From Marinomonas sp. CT5 (GTDB lineage: Bacteria > Pseudomonadota > Gammaproteobacteria > Pseudomonadales > Marinomonadaceae), in the NCBI RefSeq assembly GCF_018336975.1, contig NZ_CP025572.1, forward strand, positions 3,809,030 through 3,873,029: 64,000 nucleotides of DNA, given 5' to 3'. How positions within the stretch are numbered: the stretch's first letter is position 1; each line of letters opens with the position of its first letter. Below, piece after piece: positions 55,297 through 64,000 of this stretch. The notes below the pieces were generated by a model. That model was given only the letters and a program-made list of their open reading frames with translations, was not told where the DNA came from and did no database searches. Position numbers and translations under genes: made by a program.

Positions 55297-56415
55297 TCAT
55301 GCATTAACCGCTTTTCTTTTCTGATTAGGTTTAACCAAACGACGCCGCCAAAAAGGATGATTAGTCCACCGTTGTTCTTTTTTATAAAAGTTCCATTTTG
55401 TTTCGCAGTACTCATTAAAAGTCAGCATGGCGTCTTGTAGATAACTCTGAACGGCTGTTTCTTGTTTATGCATTAGCGCATAGGCACCATGACAACCACT
55501 GAGCATCGCAAATCCTATTCCCATAGACGAAATAGGGTCAAAAGAAGCGACTGCATCACCAACGGCAACAAACCTTTCAGGAAAGTCTGAAGCATAATAC
55601 TGACTGTTGGCTTGTTTGACCCAAAGCTTTGGTTGCGTTGAGACACCCCCTTGCAATGAACGACCAATAGCCGTTGTCTTAGCGAGACATTGATTCCAAA
55701 CTTCCTGACGGTTAAGCTGCTTCTCTTTCATGATATCTATATCAGTAAAGCAGGTTACCACAGCAAGGTCTTTCGACAAGCCAGCCATATACCACCAGCC
55801 ATATTCGCAACTCTCAATTTTTTGTTGCTGCTCGAAGATTCGTCCAGAATGCTCGACAAAGGAACCAATACCCACAAGCTGATCGGTCACGACACGTTCA
55901 ATTCCTAGCGATTGACCTATTTTTGTCTGTCGACCAGACGCATCAATCAAATATTCACTTTGGTAGTGCAGCTTACCCTGTTCAGGGTGAACACACTGAA
56001 CTTGCCAATGGCCTTCTTGTTGCACAATGCTAATTTGTTTACAGCGAGGAATAATCGTGCCTCCTCGTTCTGATATTGTCATCAACAAGGTCTCATCAAA
56101 ACATGCACGATCCAGTTGATAGGTTTTTCCTTGAGCCGTGAACAAGCTGAAATGGTGAGTCTCCACATCACTACCCCAATAGCTCTCTTTGCCATAATTT
56201 GGTGTAAAACACCCTTCGCCAAACGCCTCTTGTGGTATATCGAGATACTCCAAAAAATCAAAGATACTGTGAGAAACCTGCTCACCAATACGCTGTTGGG
56301 TAAAATCGCCACGCTCAAGCAACAACACTTTTTTATCGTGGAATAACATCAAGGAGAGTGCACAAGCGGCCCCAGCGGGGCCGCCTCCTATGATGATGGC
56401 ATCATACGTTTCCAT
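55297..56415 (-). CDS. lodB: LodB-like flavoprotein (quinone cofactor maturation)
   Basis: A 372-residue FAD protein of the tryptophan-halogenase/geranylgeranyl-reductase fold: DAIIIGGGPAGAACALSLM at the start, LLLERGDF, ERFVAVGDAVASFDPISSMG (FAD phosphate/ribose region) near residue 280. In Marinomonas mediterranea LodB is needed to form the cysteine tryptophylquinone cofactor of LodA. Here it starts two bases after the lodA-like stop, with its ribosome site inside the end of lodA. The name rests on this pairing and the fold; it is not a halogenase by context. Confidence 0.85.
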   Translation of the reverse strand: METYDAIIIGGGPAGAACALSLMLFHDKKVLLLERGDFTQQRIGEQVSHSIFDFLEYLDIPQEAFGEGCFTPNYGKESYWGSDVETHHFSLFTAQGKTYQLDRACFDETLLMTISERGGTIIPRCKQISIVQQEGHWQVQCVHPEQGKLHYQSEYLIDASGRQTKIGQSLGIERVVTDQLVGIGSFVEHSGRIFEQQQKIESCEYGWWYMAGLSKDLAVVTCFTDIDIMKEKQLNRQEVWNQCLAKTTAIGRSLQGGVSTQPKLWVKQANSQYYASDFPERFVAVGDAVASFDPISSMGIGFAMLSGCHGAYALMHKQETAVQSYLQDAMLTFNEYCETKWNFYKKEQRWTNHPFWRRRLVKPNQKRKAVNA

Positions 56416-56417
56416 CT

Positions 56418-58610
56418 CTACCCCCTCATCCTAGTACCTGAACGATGGAGAACATTTTTAGTACGGACGGGTTTAAAGGCACGTTTTTCGAAATAATCGG
56501 CCATAAGTCGGCCTTTCTTCGTACCTTTTTCTAACAGAGAGTCTTTATGGGCATTAATAAAGAATACAGGCAATGTGGTATCGTTATCCTCCGCATTACC
56601 ACTAATTTGTCCTACACCAATCGCGCTAAAATCAAACAGCTCATTGTTTCTTTCTGACTCAGTGAAATAAGGAAAACCTTCATTTTTTGAGTTCCGATCC
56701 CGAATAAAAGCCAAGGCCGACCAGTGTTCCACCATCTGTCCATAGCTATTAATGCCACGGGCATAATTGATTTGTTGTCCGGCGGGAAGGTGACTCTGAA
56801 GCTGTCCATCAACATCCAACTCACCCGTTAATACATCCCAAGGGCTTTGTGGCGGCCACCAATAGCTATAATACGCAGGTGGTAGTGGCGTTTCAGGTTC
56901 AGCATCTTTCGTTGCGGAAGTATAAGATTGATCAGGAAGTGGCCCAACACCTTCAGGCAAATCGCTCCATGAATAGGTCGTTTTTGTCACCGTTTTTTCT
57001 GTTTGAGTGGCTTTATTTACTTTAGGTTCACTAAAATTCACTACCTGAACCGTACAATTAAAGAAATCCGCCTGCCAAGGGCATGCCATGCGTTTGGTTA
57101 AATCACCTGGCTCGCAACCACCACCTTCACATTCGTCTCGACCCGGAGATAAGCCATTTTCAGCATAATAAGCTTCATTCTTATAATGCTTAATTTTATA
57201 TGCGTTTTCATACAAAGCCGGATTTTGTAGGCTCCATGTCACCTCAATGCCAGGACACATAGGCAAGCCCACACAATTACCAATACTGGCAGCATCCATA
57301 GGGTCAACAGGGAAAGCTTGGCCGTCTCCGACAGTGAATTTCCCTTCAGCCCACTGCTTCAACAAAAACATTTGTGTGGCATCTAAAGCGAGAAACTTTT
57401 CCACTACATTGTCAGTGAGATCATAGGCATTAGCACTTTTTACCGAGTTGCTACCTGAATTCATCGGCATCAAAGGTAATATATTGCCTTCTTCATGGTC
57501 ACTCATGAGTTGTTGCTGAGGCTGATCATAGTCTCCAATGATCTTGTTATCTAATTTGCGGAAATAATTATAATATTTTTCACGATTAGGCTTATTTGCC
57601 GTTGAGCTGTCGCGATAGTCAAAGTGATAAGAAAAGAAACCACTCATGGATTGCACATTTGCCACCCACTGATATTGGCTAATTCGCTGAATTATAGGAA
57701 GAATATCTCGCTCAAAATTGGCTTCATATTCTTTATTAAAGCCCCCATATTTATCCATGTCATAGATATCTGGAGCTAAGTTAAAATGCCGTACACCAAC
57801 ATCAAAAAAGGTATCGTTTAAGGTAGAAATATTGACAATTTCAGGGGCAAAATCAGGTGAGCCAACCACAACCCAAGCATTCGTTGTCTTCTGAGAAGCG
57901 TCTTTATAGGTCACTACACACGTCACTGAGCCATCTGATATATCATCATACCAGTCATTACCTCCACCATAGCCTTCTAACTCAGTATTGCCACCAGCAA
58001 AGCCATAGCCACCCAACACAATCAGGCGGCCTTGATTATCCGTACGTAGTGTTCCTAAGCTTTCAAACCTTGGTGAGCCTTGGCTCATTTCTCCTTCAGG
58101 GTAGGATGAATGGGTATAATCACTAGGAATATTGTGAATACTCACTTCGACCTCCGCTAAACCACCAGCAACGGTGCGCGGTCCAAGATCAATAATCAGT
58201 TCCTGTCTTTTTGCATCATCTTTGTCACAGCCAACCGATGGGTTGCGTAGCTGCGTTTTTCTGCTTGTATAACTGTTTTTCTCGCCATAGAGTAGATTGC
58301 CATTAAGTTCACTAAAGTTGTACCACGCAGCTTTTTTATTGGCTAAATGAACCGTCCACTCAATGCGCTCAACATTAGGCGATTGCAGTGTTAACTCTTC
58401 ACCAGACTCATCAAAGACTTTAAATACCTGTCCTTGGCGACGAATACGGCCCGCTTCATCTTTAAAGTTGATAACTTCCGTCGTTGGTTGCATGTTCTCA
58501 TCATGTTCATGGGGCAAACCGCCAATCTTCGTGGGGTTTAAAACAAAGTTATTGCCTTCTGCATTGCCCAATCGAGCCACACCAACGCAAGGGTGAATTG
58601 AAAGTGTCAT
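56418..58610 (-). CDS. lodA: LodA-like quinoprotein amino-acid oxidase
   Basis: A 730-residue protein of the LodA/GoxA family, which oxidises an amino acid with a cysteine tryptophylquinone cofactor and releases H2O2. The start MTLSIHPCVGVARLGNAEG and the CVGLPMCPGIEVTWSLQNP block are typical. CPWQADFFNC places Cys519 and YSYWWPPQSPWD places Trp584; the spacing of 65 equals the cofactor pair C516/W581 of LodA as I recall it. ATG 58610 with GGAG six bases upstream is preferred to the longer frame at 58661. The substrate (lysine, glycine or another) is not readable. Confidence 0.9.
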   Translation of the reverse strand: MTLSIHPCVGVARLGNAEGNNFVLNPTKIGGLPHEHDENMQPTTEVINFKDEAGRIRRQGQVFKVFDESGEELTLQSPNVERIEWTVHLANKKAAWYNFSELNGNLLYGEKNSYTSRKTQLRNPSVGCDKDDAKRQELIIDLGPRTVAGGLAEVEVSIHNIPSDYTHSSYPEGEMSQGSPRFESLGTLRTDNQGRLIVLGGYGFAGGNTELEGYGGGNDWYDDISDGSVTCVVTYKDASQKTTNAWVVVGSPDFAPEIVNISTLNDTFFDVGVRHFNLAPDIYDMDKYGGFNKEYEANFERDILPIIQRISQYQWVANVQSMSGFFSYHFDYRDSSTANKPNREKYYNYFRKLDNKIIGDYDQPQQQLMSDHEEGNILPLMPMNSGSNSVKSANAYDLTDNVVEKFLALDATQMFLLKQWAEGKFTVGDGQAFPVDPMDAASIGNCVGLPMCPGIEVTWSLQNPALYENAYKIKHYKNEAYYAENGLSPGRDECEGGGCEPGDLTKRMACPWQADFFNCTVQVVNFSEPKVNKATQTEKTVTKTTYSWSDLPEGVGPLPDQSYTSATKDAEPETPLPPAYYSYWWPPQSPWDVLTGELDVDGQLQSHLPAGQQINYARGINSYGQMVEHWSALAFIRDRNSKNEGFPYFTESERNNELFDFSAIGVGQISGNAEDNDTTLPVFFINAHKDSLLEKGTKKGRLMADYFEKRAFKPVRTKNVLHRSGTRMRG

Positions 58611-58801
58611 ATCCTGCTCCTTTATACTCAAGTCAAAACTTGTGAATGTTTCCATTACCATTTCAGTAAAACAGGCAGAATAATTTTTAGCAGTATCAGT
58701 TTGGTGTCAGTTGTCTTATTAACGAAGAGAAAAAAGGTGAGGAGAAACAGCACAATCGCATTCATCATGCTGTCTCACCGTCATTTGAAAGGCTATTTTA
58801 C

Positions 58802-59383
58802 CTAATTATCAAAGAGCGTTCTTGGCAATTTGAATTTGCGTCCGCCAATTTTTATCATCGGCTGTAACGGTTTAGGGATGGGCGAACCAGGAGGGAAAAA
58901 AGCTGGTGGCAAATTGTCTACCATGGGAACGCGTCCTACGTAGATCCAAAAATTTTTCTCGTGTTGCTGGTTAACCATATAGATTAGATATTCATGCCCA
59001 TTATCTTGCCAACTTGCGTCAGTATTTTTTTCGCTCCAATCTGAAGACTCTCCTATATAGGCTAACCATCGCCACTCGATTGTTTTATCCGGATTGATTC
59101 GAATTTGGACGTTCACAGCATTATTGATATCTATTTGTATGGCTAGATTAAAACGAACATGTGCACCTTCTGATATCGATTGAGGCATATCGAAAGCAAA
59201 CACATCTGTATCTTCATTATTCGCTGACACGTGACTGGTATACAACTTATAAGAACCTTCAGGTGCGGGTTCTTCACCAAACTGACAGACCGTTATACCA
59301 ACACTGTCTTGCTGATAAATAGGCTTTCTTTCAACACCTAAAAGCATTCTTTTATCGGCCTGTAATGTCACTGTGTAATCCAT
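58802..59383 (-). CDS. Uncharacterised protein next to lodA
   Basis: A 193-residue protein with no family I recognise. It lacks a signal peptide and has no cysteine pattern of a metal site. The body is predicted beta-rich (VTLQADKRMLLGVE, SVGITVCQFGEEP, RFNLAIQIDINNAVNVQI, FWIYVGRVPMVDN) and the last third is proline-rich (PPAFFPPGSPIPKPL). It reads on the same strand as lodA with a 141-bp gap and its own ribosome site GGAAGAAGG. By position it may belong to the lodA/lodB cluster, but that is inference. Confidence 0.7.
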   Translation of the reverse strand: MDYTVTLQADKRMLLGVERKPIYQQDSVGITVCQFGEEPAPEGSYKLYTSHVSANNEDTDVFAFDMPQSISEGAHVRFNLAIQIDINNAVNVQIRINPDKTIEWRWLAYIGESSDWSEKNTDASWQDNGHEYLIYMVNQQHEKNFWIYVGRVPMVDNLPPAFFPPGSPIPKPLQPMIKIGGRKFKLPRTLFDN

Positions 59384-59475
59384 ACCTTCTTCCTTACATT
59401 ACATATTGTTAGAGTCATTATGCATGAATACCGAAACTTTCCAGTATCAATAGAGTATCAGTTAATAGAATACCT

Positions 59476-60360
59476 TTAGCCAATCACCAACCGATCTAGC
59501 TTGTCTTTGGTATCCTCATCATCCGGTACATACACCATGAGACGCTCACCATTTTGCGGAGCAGACCACCAGTTAACCTGATGAAAAGCCATCTTACCAA
59601 GGTCTGGAATAAGAAACTTCTTCGTATGATTTTCAACATCAAGGATTTCATATTGTTCCCAGTAACGGTTGAACTCCATCGAAGCGGCTTGCATCATGCT
59701 CAATCTCGCTTGCCAGCGAGGATCATCCATATGCTTTGCCATTGCGGCCCGGAAGCTCCCCGCAATACGCGATAAAATCCCCTCCTTATCGTCCATCCGT
59801 ACCTGCCATTCATGGTTAGTAAAGGCTAAATACATGCAGTTACGGTGTTCATCTGGTAACGACGCTAAATCCACCCCCATTAACACTCGATAAGCATGAT
59901 TAAAGCCCAAAATATCAAAACGCGCATTTTGCACTATCGCTGGCATGGGATTCAGTTGGTCTAGAATCATTTGATTCACTGATGATAGCTTCTGACATTG
60001 TCGCTGGTACTCAGCTGGTCGGGACAATCCTGACAAGGTAAACACATGGGCAGTTTCTACCTCACTACATTGTAATGCTTTGGCTATCGCACTTAAGGTG
60101 GCAACAGAAGCATTCACTTCCCGACCTTGCTCTAACCAGGTATACCAAGTAGTACTTACGTCCGCCAGCATAGCCACTTCTTCACGTCGTAAGCCAGGCG
60201 TGCGTCGCCGGCCACTGTGTAAAATACCCAAGCGCGAAGGGTCTAAACTTTCCCGGCGCCGACGCAAATACAACCCAAGCTCTTTGCGATTATCTTGAGC
60301 AATAAAGCCAACGGTTTTTGTACCGTGTTGTTGATGGGAATCAAGCAAGGCGGTTGTCAT
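59476..60360 (-). CDS. XRE/MmyB-type transcriptional regulator
   Basis: A 294-residue regulator with an N-terminal XRE helix-turn-helix (LGLYLRRRRESLDP, GLRREEVAMLADVSTTWYTWL, SVATLSAIAKALQ) and a C-terminal MmyB-type ligand pocket (residues ~110-280, with DILGFNHAYRVLMG). The longest frame begins at 60546; ATG 60360 with a purine-rich ribosome site is used because the extra 62 residues lack family likeness. It is divergent from the MFS exporter gene, the likely target. Confidence 0.85.
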   Translation of the reverse strand: MTTALLDSHQQHGTKTVGFIAQDNRKELGLYLRRRRESLDPSRLGILHSGRRRTPGLRREEVAMLADVSTTWYTWLEQGREVNASVATLSAIAKALQCSEVETAHVFTLSGLSRPAEYQRQCQKLSSVNQMILDQLNPMPAIVQNARFDILGFNHAYRVLMGVDLASLPDEHRNCMYLAFTNHEWQVRMDDKEGILSRIAGSFRAAMAKHMDDPRWQARLSMMQAASMEFNRYWEQYEILDVENHTKKFLIPDLGKMAFHQVNWWSAPQNGERLMVYVPDDEDTKDKLDRLVIG

Positions 60361-60429
60361 ACTCTCTTTTCCATAACATAGATCTACTGAATAAAAAGCC
60401 AAACAGGTAGTTTTAATACTAGGATAACT

Positions 60430-60447
60430 AAACACTGGTACCTGTTT
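60430..60447. promoter_or_regulatory. Possible operator between regulator and MFS gene
   Basis: An imperfect inverted repeat AAACACTGGTACCTGTTT, around a GGTACC core, lies in the 142-bp divergent region. The arms are off by one base, so the site is uncertain. Confidence 0.35.
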
Positions 60448-60502
60448 AACGGTTTTCACATACTGTCGACCATTCAATGATAAATCAAGAGAAACTGAGC
60501 AA

Positions 60503-61909
60503 ATGACGACAACAGCAAAGACACTTAGCCGAGCTGGTTTGATCATCCTGATGGCTGGTCAGCTACTGCCATTAATTGATTTTTCCATCGTCAACGTAGC
60601 GCTCGCTTCCATTGCGGAGTCCCTCCATGCCAGCCATATTCAACTCGAGTTAATGGTGGCCGCCTATGGTGTGAGTTTCGCGGTGTGCTTAGCAATGTGC
60701 GGACGACTAGGCGATAACTTTGGCCGCCGTCGTTTGTTCATTCTCGGCGTCTGGGTCTTTGGTATTGCCTCTCTCGCTTGTGGGGTCGCCTCTTCCATCC
60801 ATGGACTCTTGTTCGCTCGTGCCCTTCAAGGTGTCGGCGCCGCCATGATTGTGCCGCAAATTCTCGCCACCTTGCATGTCACCCTAACAGGCAAACGTCA
60901 CTCTTTTGCAATTGGCCTCTATGGCGCTATTGGTGGTCTAGCCTTTGTCCTAGGGCAGGTTCTCGGTGGCTTTTTAGTCTCTGGCGATGTGGCAGGATTG
61001 GGCTGGCGCAGTGTCTTTTTGATCAATATTCCCGTTTGTCTCGGCATTCTTATTTTTGCTCGTATTTGGTTGCCTGAAAGTCGTTCAGAACACCCTGCCA
61101 ATGTGGACTGGCCTGGCACCTTTGTTCTTGCGGCAGCACTGCTTTGCCTACTGATTCCTGTCTCGCTTGGACCGGAATATCATTGGTCATGGCCATTTAT
61201 CATTATGCTCTTAGGTGTTATGCCTCTTTTGTATGCATTCTGGAACATTGAAAAGCATCAAGAAAATCGTCAGCGCTTCCCGTTAATGCCGCCAAGACTA
61301 TTACGTCTTCATTCCATTCAATTTGGCTTTATTCTGGCAATCTTTATGTTCGCCAGCTGGAGCGGTTTTATGTTCTCCGTCGCCCTAACTTTTCAATCTG
61401 GTTTAGGCAAATCTCCGCTAGAATCCGGTAATGCGTTTATCATGCTGGGGATGTCGTATTTTGTGGGATCTCTTCTCACGGCAAAAATATCCAACCGCAT
61501 TGGCAAGCTCAATACGCTGTTTTTAGGTTGTGCATTACAAATACCTGGGCTACTTGGCTTGGCATGGACTTTCTATCATTTTTGGCCAAATATAGGCATT
61601 ACGACCTTACTACCAACTACCTTATTTATCGGGTTAGGACAGTCTTTTATCGTCGGCAGCTTTTTTCGCATTGGCTTATCCGAAGTGGCTTCGAAAGATG
61701 CTGGAGCAGGCAGTGCCATGCTGACGACCATACAACAAGCCGCCTTTGGTCTAGGGTCCGCTCTCCTCGGCTCCATCGCCTATCAAACCTTTGATATCAC
61801 CCAAAGTCACAAAATCGCCATATCCACCACCTTATGCGCCGAAGTGTGTTTGATGGGCATCTTAGTCGTCTTTGGCCTTATCTATCGTCGCAAATTGCAT
61901 CATATTTAA
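60503..61909 (+). CDS. MFS transporter, DHA2-type (14 helices)
   Basis: A 468-residue drug:H+ antiporter-type transporter with about 14 membrane helices. The N-terminal part shows QLLPLIDFSIVNVALASIAES (motif D-like), the loop CGRLGDNFGRRRLFILG (motif A) and ALQGVGAAMIVPQILATLH. It is divergent from the XRE/MmyB regulator and probably exports a toxic compound sensed by it. A GC-rich run of codons differs from the AT-rich lodA neighbourhood. Confidence 0.9.
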   Translation: MTTTAKTLSRAGLIILMAGQLLPLIDFSIVNVALASIAESLHASHIQLELMVAAYGVSFAVCLAMCGRLGDNFGRRRLFILGVWVFGIASLACGVASSIHGLLFARALQGVGAAMIVPQILATLHVTLTGKRHSFAIGLYGAIGGLAFVLGQVLGGFLVSGDVAGLGWRSVFLINIPVCLGILIFARIWLPESRSEHPANVDWPGTFVLAAALLCLLIPVSLGPEYHWSWPFIIMLLGVMPLLYAFWNIEKHQENRQRFPLMPPRLLRLHSIQFGFILAIFMFASWSGFMFSVALTFQSGLGKSPLESGNAFIMLGMSYFVGSLLTAKISNRIGKLNTLFLGCALQIPGLLGLAWTFYHFWPNIGITTLLPTTLFIGLGQSFIVGSFFRIGLSEVASKDAGAGSAMLTTIQQAAFGLGSALLGSIAYQTFDITQSHKIAISTTLCAEVCLMGILVVFGLIYRRKLHHI

Positions 61910-61989
61910 ACAAACCGTCAAGGAGCATGAGTAGCCCAAACAGCACAAACAATTCCATTAAAACAAACATAGAATTCAGCTAAAACTAA

Positions 61990-62251
61990 GGAAGGTGCGA
62001 ACAAGTCCTCTTGTCTCAGCATGTGGATAAAAGCCTGTTATTCGAGGCGAGTAGCGAATGTGAATAGTGGTTCTATTTTCGAGGTGCTCAACAAAGAATA
62101 CAGGCTTTTAGGCCATGCCCTGCGGGTCTTTCAGAGAAAACGCCACATGTCGTTGCGACTCTTTAAAAGGTACCTACATTCCTTCAGAGTCGCGCCTTAT
62201 TTGACGATTTCTCTGAAAGACTGAGGCTTAGTAGACTTATTCGCACTTTCC
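61990..62251. mobile_element. 262-bp MITE-like element with IS5-type ends
   Basis: Ends GGAAGGTGCGAACAAGTC (61990-62007) and, reverse-complemented, GGAAAGTGCGAATAAGTC (62234-62251) are 18-bp terminal inverted repeats with two mismatches. A CTAA duplication flanks them (61986-61989 and 62252-62255), a target typical of IS5-family elements. Inside are three further inverted repeats: 62028-62038 with 62100-62110, 62126-62139 with 62208-62221 (14 bp, perfect) and 62155-62162 with 62186-62193. No transposase is encoded. Confidence 0.8.
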
Positions 62252-62323
62252 CTAAGTAACGCTTTTTAGCTGGCCTATAATTCAATACACTACTCACTCC
62301 TTACCACATATGGCTCATCCATT

Positions 62324-63586
62324 ATGAATCACTTTCAAAAAGCTTTAATCAAGTTATTGGCTTATTCATTGTGGATTTTTGGCACAACCTCTATTCAAGC
62401 AAACCCACCAGCATCCGTGATAAAACCATCTGGATACAGCCAATCCGAGCTTGATACCGCTTTACTTAACTTCTACCAAGATTGGAAGGCAACTTACCTA
62501 GTTCAACAATGTGGTGAAGGTCGCTATTTGGTGGATATGGCAGCAGATGGAAATACAGTGGAAGGAGGCACAGCGGCGTCTACGTTAACGACATCAGAAG
62601 CCCATGGCTATGGTATGTTAATTATGGTGATGATGGCCGACTTTGACCCACAGGCAAAACGCATTTTTGATGGCATGGTAGATTTTTTTCATGATCATCC
62701 CGCCCAATCAGCCCGTGGGTTGATGGCTTGGAACCAATTAAGAAACTGTAAAGAGGCGGGCGAGAATGTCGGTGGTCGTCATAGCGCCAGCGACGGCGAC
62801 ATGGATATTGCCTATGCCTTTTTACTCGCTGACAAAAAATGGGGCAGTTCTGGAAAAATAAACTATAAGCACGAAGCCATAAATGTCATCACAGCCATTA
62901 GGCAACATGAGGTTGACCCTGAAAACCATTTTATTCGCCTAGGTGATTGGGTCGATGACATCGATGATGGCCAGTACGCCAATACGACTCGATCCTCTGA
63001 TTTTATGGTCTCTCATCTAAAAGCCTACGCAGATGCAACGGGCGATAAAAGTTGGAACAAAGTAAGGGATACCACTTACGCCATCATGGCAAGCATTCGT
63101 CAAACGGACAGTCCCAAAACCGCACTCATGCCAGACTTTATCGTCGGTCTCCCCCATCATCCGCAACCTGCCAAGGCCATGTTTTTGGAAGGCGGAGACG
63201 ATGGCGCCTACTCTTGGAATGCAGCGCGTTATCCTTGGCGTGTTGCTCTGGACTATCGACTATATGGTGATAAAAGAGCGCGATCTGCTTTAGCACCAAT
63301 CAATCAATGGATCATCAACATCACCCATGGCGATCCTAAAAGAATCGCCGATACCTATGCTCTTGATGGAACCTATTCAAAAGACAGTGGTTTTAACTCC
63401 ATGGCATTTGTCTCCATGTTTGCTGTGTCAGCTACCATAGATCCATCTAACCAAGCGTGGCTAAACGCCCTATGGGAAAACATCAAAAACAAGCCGGTCG
63501 AAAATGAAGACTACTTTGGCAACACCCTAAAAATGCTTGCCATGATCACGATTACCGGACACTGGGACAAACCTTTACACCTGTAG
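62324..63586 (+). CDS. Glycoside hydrolase family 8 enzyme (endoglucanase/chitosanase type)
   Basis: A 420-residue exported glycosidase. A signal peptide (MNHFQKALIKLLAYSLWIFG, cleavage near residue 26) is followed by a GH8 alpha/alpha barrel: TTSEAHGYGMLIMV holds the catalytic Glu, and SASDGDMDIAYAFLLA the Asp that acts near the base position in this family. It should cut beta-1,4-glucan or a related polysaccharide; substrate not determined. It follows the MITE-like element and ends 12 bases past the start of the convergent ycaQ-type end. The 5' gap holds no obvious strong promoter. Confidence 0.88.
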   Translation: MNHFQKALIKLLAYSLWIFGTTSIQANPPASVIKPSGYSQSELDTALLNFYQDWKATYLVQQCGEGRYLVDMAADGNTVEGGTAASTLTTSEAHGYGMLIMVMMADFDPQAKRIFDGMVDFFHDHPAQSARGLMAWNQLRNCKEAGENVGGRHSASDGDMDIAYAFLLADKKWGSSGKINYKHEAINVITAIRQHEVDPENHFIRLGDWVDDIDDGQYANTTRSSDFMVSHLKAYADATGDKSWNKVRDTTYAIMASIRQTDSPKTALMPDFIVGLPHHPQPAKAMFLEGGDDGAYSWNAARYPWRVALDYRLYGDKRARSALAPINQWIINITHGDPKRIADTYALDGTYSKDSGFNSMAFVSMFAVSATIDPSNQAWLNALWENIKNKPVENEDYFGNTLKMLAMITITGHWDKPLHL

Positions 63587-64000
63587 CGCTAACGCGTCTC
63601 GTAAAGGCTGCATGAGAGCCTGAGGTTCAACAGATGTTAACGCCACCGAGTCGCATTGTTGAAATTCGCTGAATGCTTTGACAGCTTCAACAAAAGCATC
63701 CATTACCACCTCATCATCAAAGCTATACGGCCCCAAATATAGAGATTTGATTTCTAGACGGCGTTCTTTACGATGGGCTTTGCAATCCATACGACCGATG
63801 AACTCTCCTCGATACAATAGAGGCAGACAAAAGTAACCATATTGGCGTTTCGGTTCTGGGACATAGCATTCGATCTGATAATCATATTGAAACAGACTTT
63901 TAAGGCGGTCTCTCTGAATCACGCTGTTATCAAAGGGTGACAAAATTAGCAGTCGATTATTCAAACGAGGCAAGCGACGCTCTAGCGCATCTGGCTCGAT
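63575..64000 (-). CDS. YcaQ-type winged-helix DNA glycosylase-like protein, C-terminal part
   Basis: The frame is open to the window end (5' side lies beyond 64000); about 141 codons are visible. The sequence (RLLILSPFDNSVIQRDRL, FGYDYQ-like YDYQIECYVPEPKRQYGYFCLPLLY in parts, GRMDCKAHRKERRLEI) is the conserved C-terminal region of the YcaQ/AlkX family, which removes crosslinks or bulky bases from DNA. Its last 12 bases overlap the end of the GH8 gene. Confidence 0.85.
   Translation of the reverse strand: MEPDALERRLPRLNNRLLILSPFDNSVIQRDRLKSLFQYDYQIECYVPEPKRQYGYFCLPLLYRGEFIGRMDCKAHRKERRLEIKSLYLGPYSFDDEVVMDAFVEAVKAFSEFQQCDSVALTSVEPQALMQPLRDALALQV

Noticed and set aside
55297..56415. The lodB-like gene as a tryptophan halogenase
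   Set aside because: The fold is shared, but the length (372 residues) and direct coupling to a lodA-like gene fit LodB; the usual halogenase tryptophan motif was not seen.
58363..58596. Reading frame on the plus strand across the start of the lodA-like gene
   Set aside because: It is antisense to a well supported coding region, with no ribosome site and no family likeness.
60360..60546. Extended N-terminus of the XRE/MmyB regulator
   Set aside because: The extra 62 residues look like neither a signal peptide nor a domain, and they overlap the promoter region of the divergent MFS gene.
62021..62224. A 67-codon frame inside the MITE-like element
   Set aside because: It runs through the inverted repeats of the element, has no ribosome site and no resemblance to a protein family.

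Overview
The window reads as chromosome of a marine gammaproteobacterium of the Oceanospirillales type, most likely Marinomonas or a close relative. I infer this from the mix of gene families (quinone-dependent D-lactate dehydrogenase, yebG under a LexA box, a Fur-controlled fumC operon, frmA/frmB with a LysR regulator) and from a lodA/lodB-type quinoprotein amino-acid oxidase pair, a system best known from Marinomonas mediterranea. No tRNA, rRNA, CRISPR array or prophage was seen. Genes lie densely on both strands, with clear hairpin terminators between many convergent pairs.

Layout. 1-14.4 kb is mainly housekeeping: the 3' end of dld, a large exported protein of unknown function, a cupin, a yefM/yoeB toxin-antitoxin pair, formaldehyde detoxification (frmB, frmA, divergent LysR), two GNAT acetyltransferases, an aspartate/glutamate racemase, a Fur-boxed fagA-like/fumC operon, slyD, an MscS channel with a DUF1439 lipoprotein, and yebG. 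14.5-18.4 kb holds a polar amino-acid ABC transporter next to a decayed cystathionine gamma-synthase-family gene. 18.5-24 kb carries an outer-membrane-type protein, an ABC exporter, a Tat-exported multicopper oxidase and two DUF proteins. 24.3-29 kb has a LuxR-type regulator, a small ORF coupled to an MFS transporter, a histone-deacetylase-fold amidohydrolase and a zinc metallopeptidase. 29.1-32.3 kb is a 2-ketogluconate locus (PtxS-like repressor, operator, kguK, kguD). 32.3-40.1 kb has a chemoreceptor, an atypical signal peptidase, lldD with its LysR regulator, a MerR/DUF2938 pair, and a higBA-lysE segment bounded by two copies of a 57-bp hairpin repeat.

40.1-51 kb is a complete L-rhamnose catabolic locus arranged as in rhizobia: regulator rhaR, ABC importer rhaS-T-P-Q and a fused mutarotase-kinase on one strand, with rhaD and rhaI divergent. 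51-64 kb is more accessory: an azoreductase/LysR pair, an Lrp remnant, an HTH protein, a berberine-bridge-type flavoprotein, the lodA/lodB-like pair with an uncharacterised 193-residue neighbour, an XRE/MmyB-type regulator divergent from an MFS exporter, a 262-bp MITE-like element with IS5-type ends, a GH8 glycosidase and the 3' part of a ycaQ-type gene.

How the genes work together. D- and L-lactate, 2-ketogluconate and L-rhamnose can all be fed into central metabolism from this window, each with its own regulator. The lodA/lodB pair should make hydrogen peroxide from an amino acid and is the best candidate here for an antagonism system. Several start codons were moved from the longest reading frame to a nearer ATG or GTG because a ribosome binding site, promoter or family alignment decides the case; these are stated per gene.
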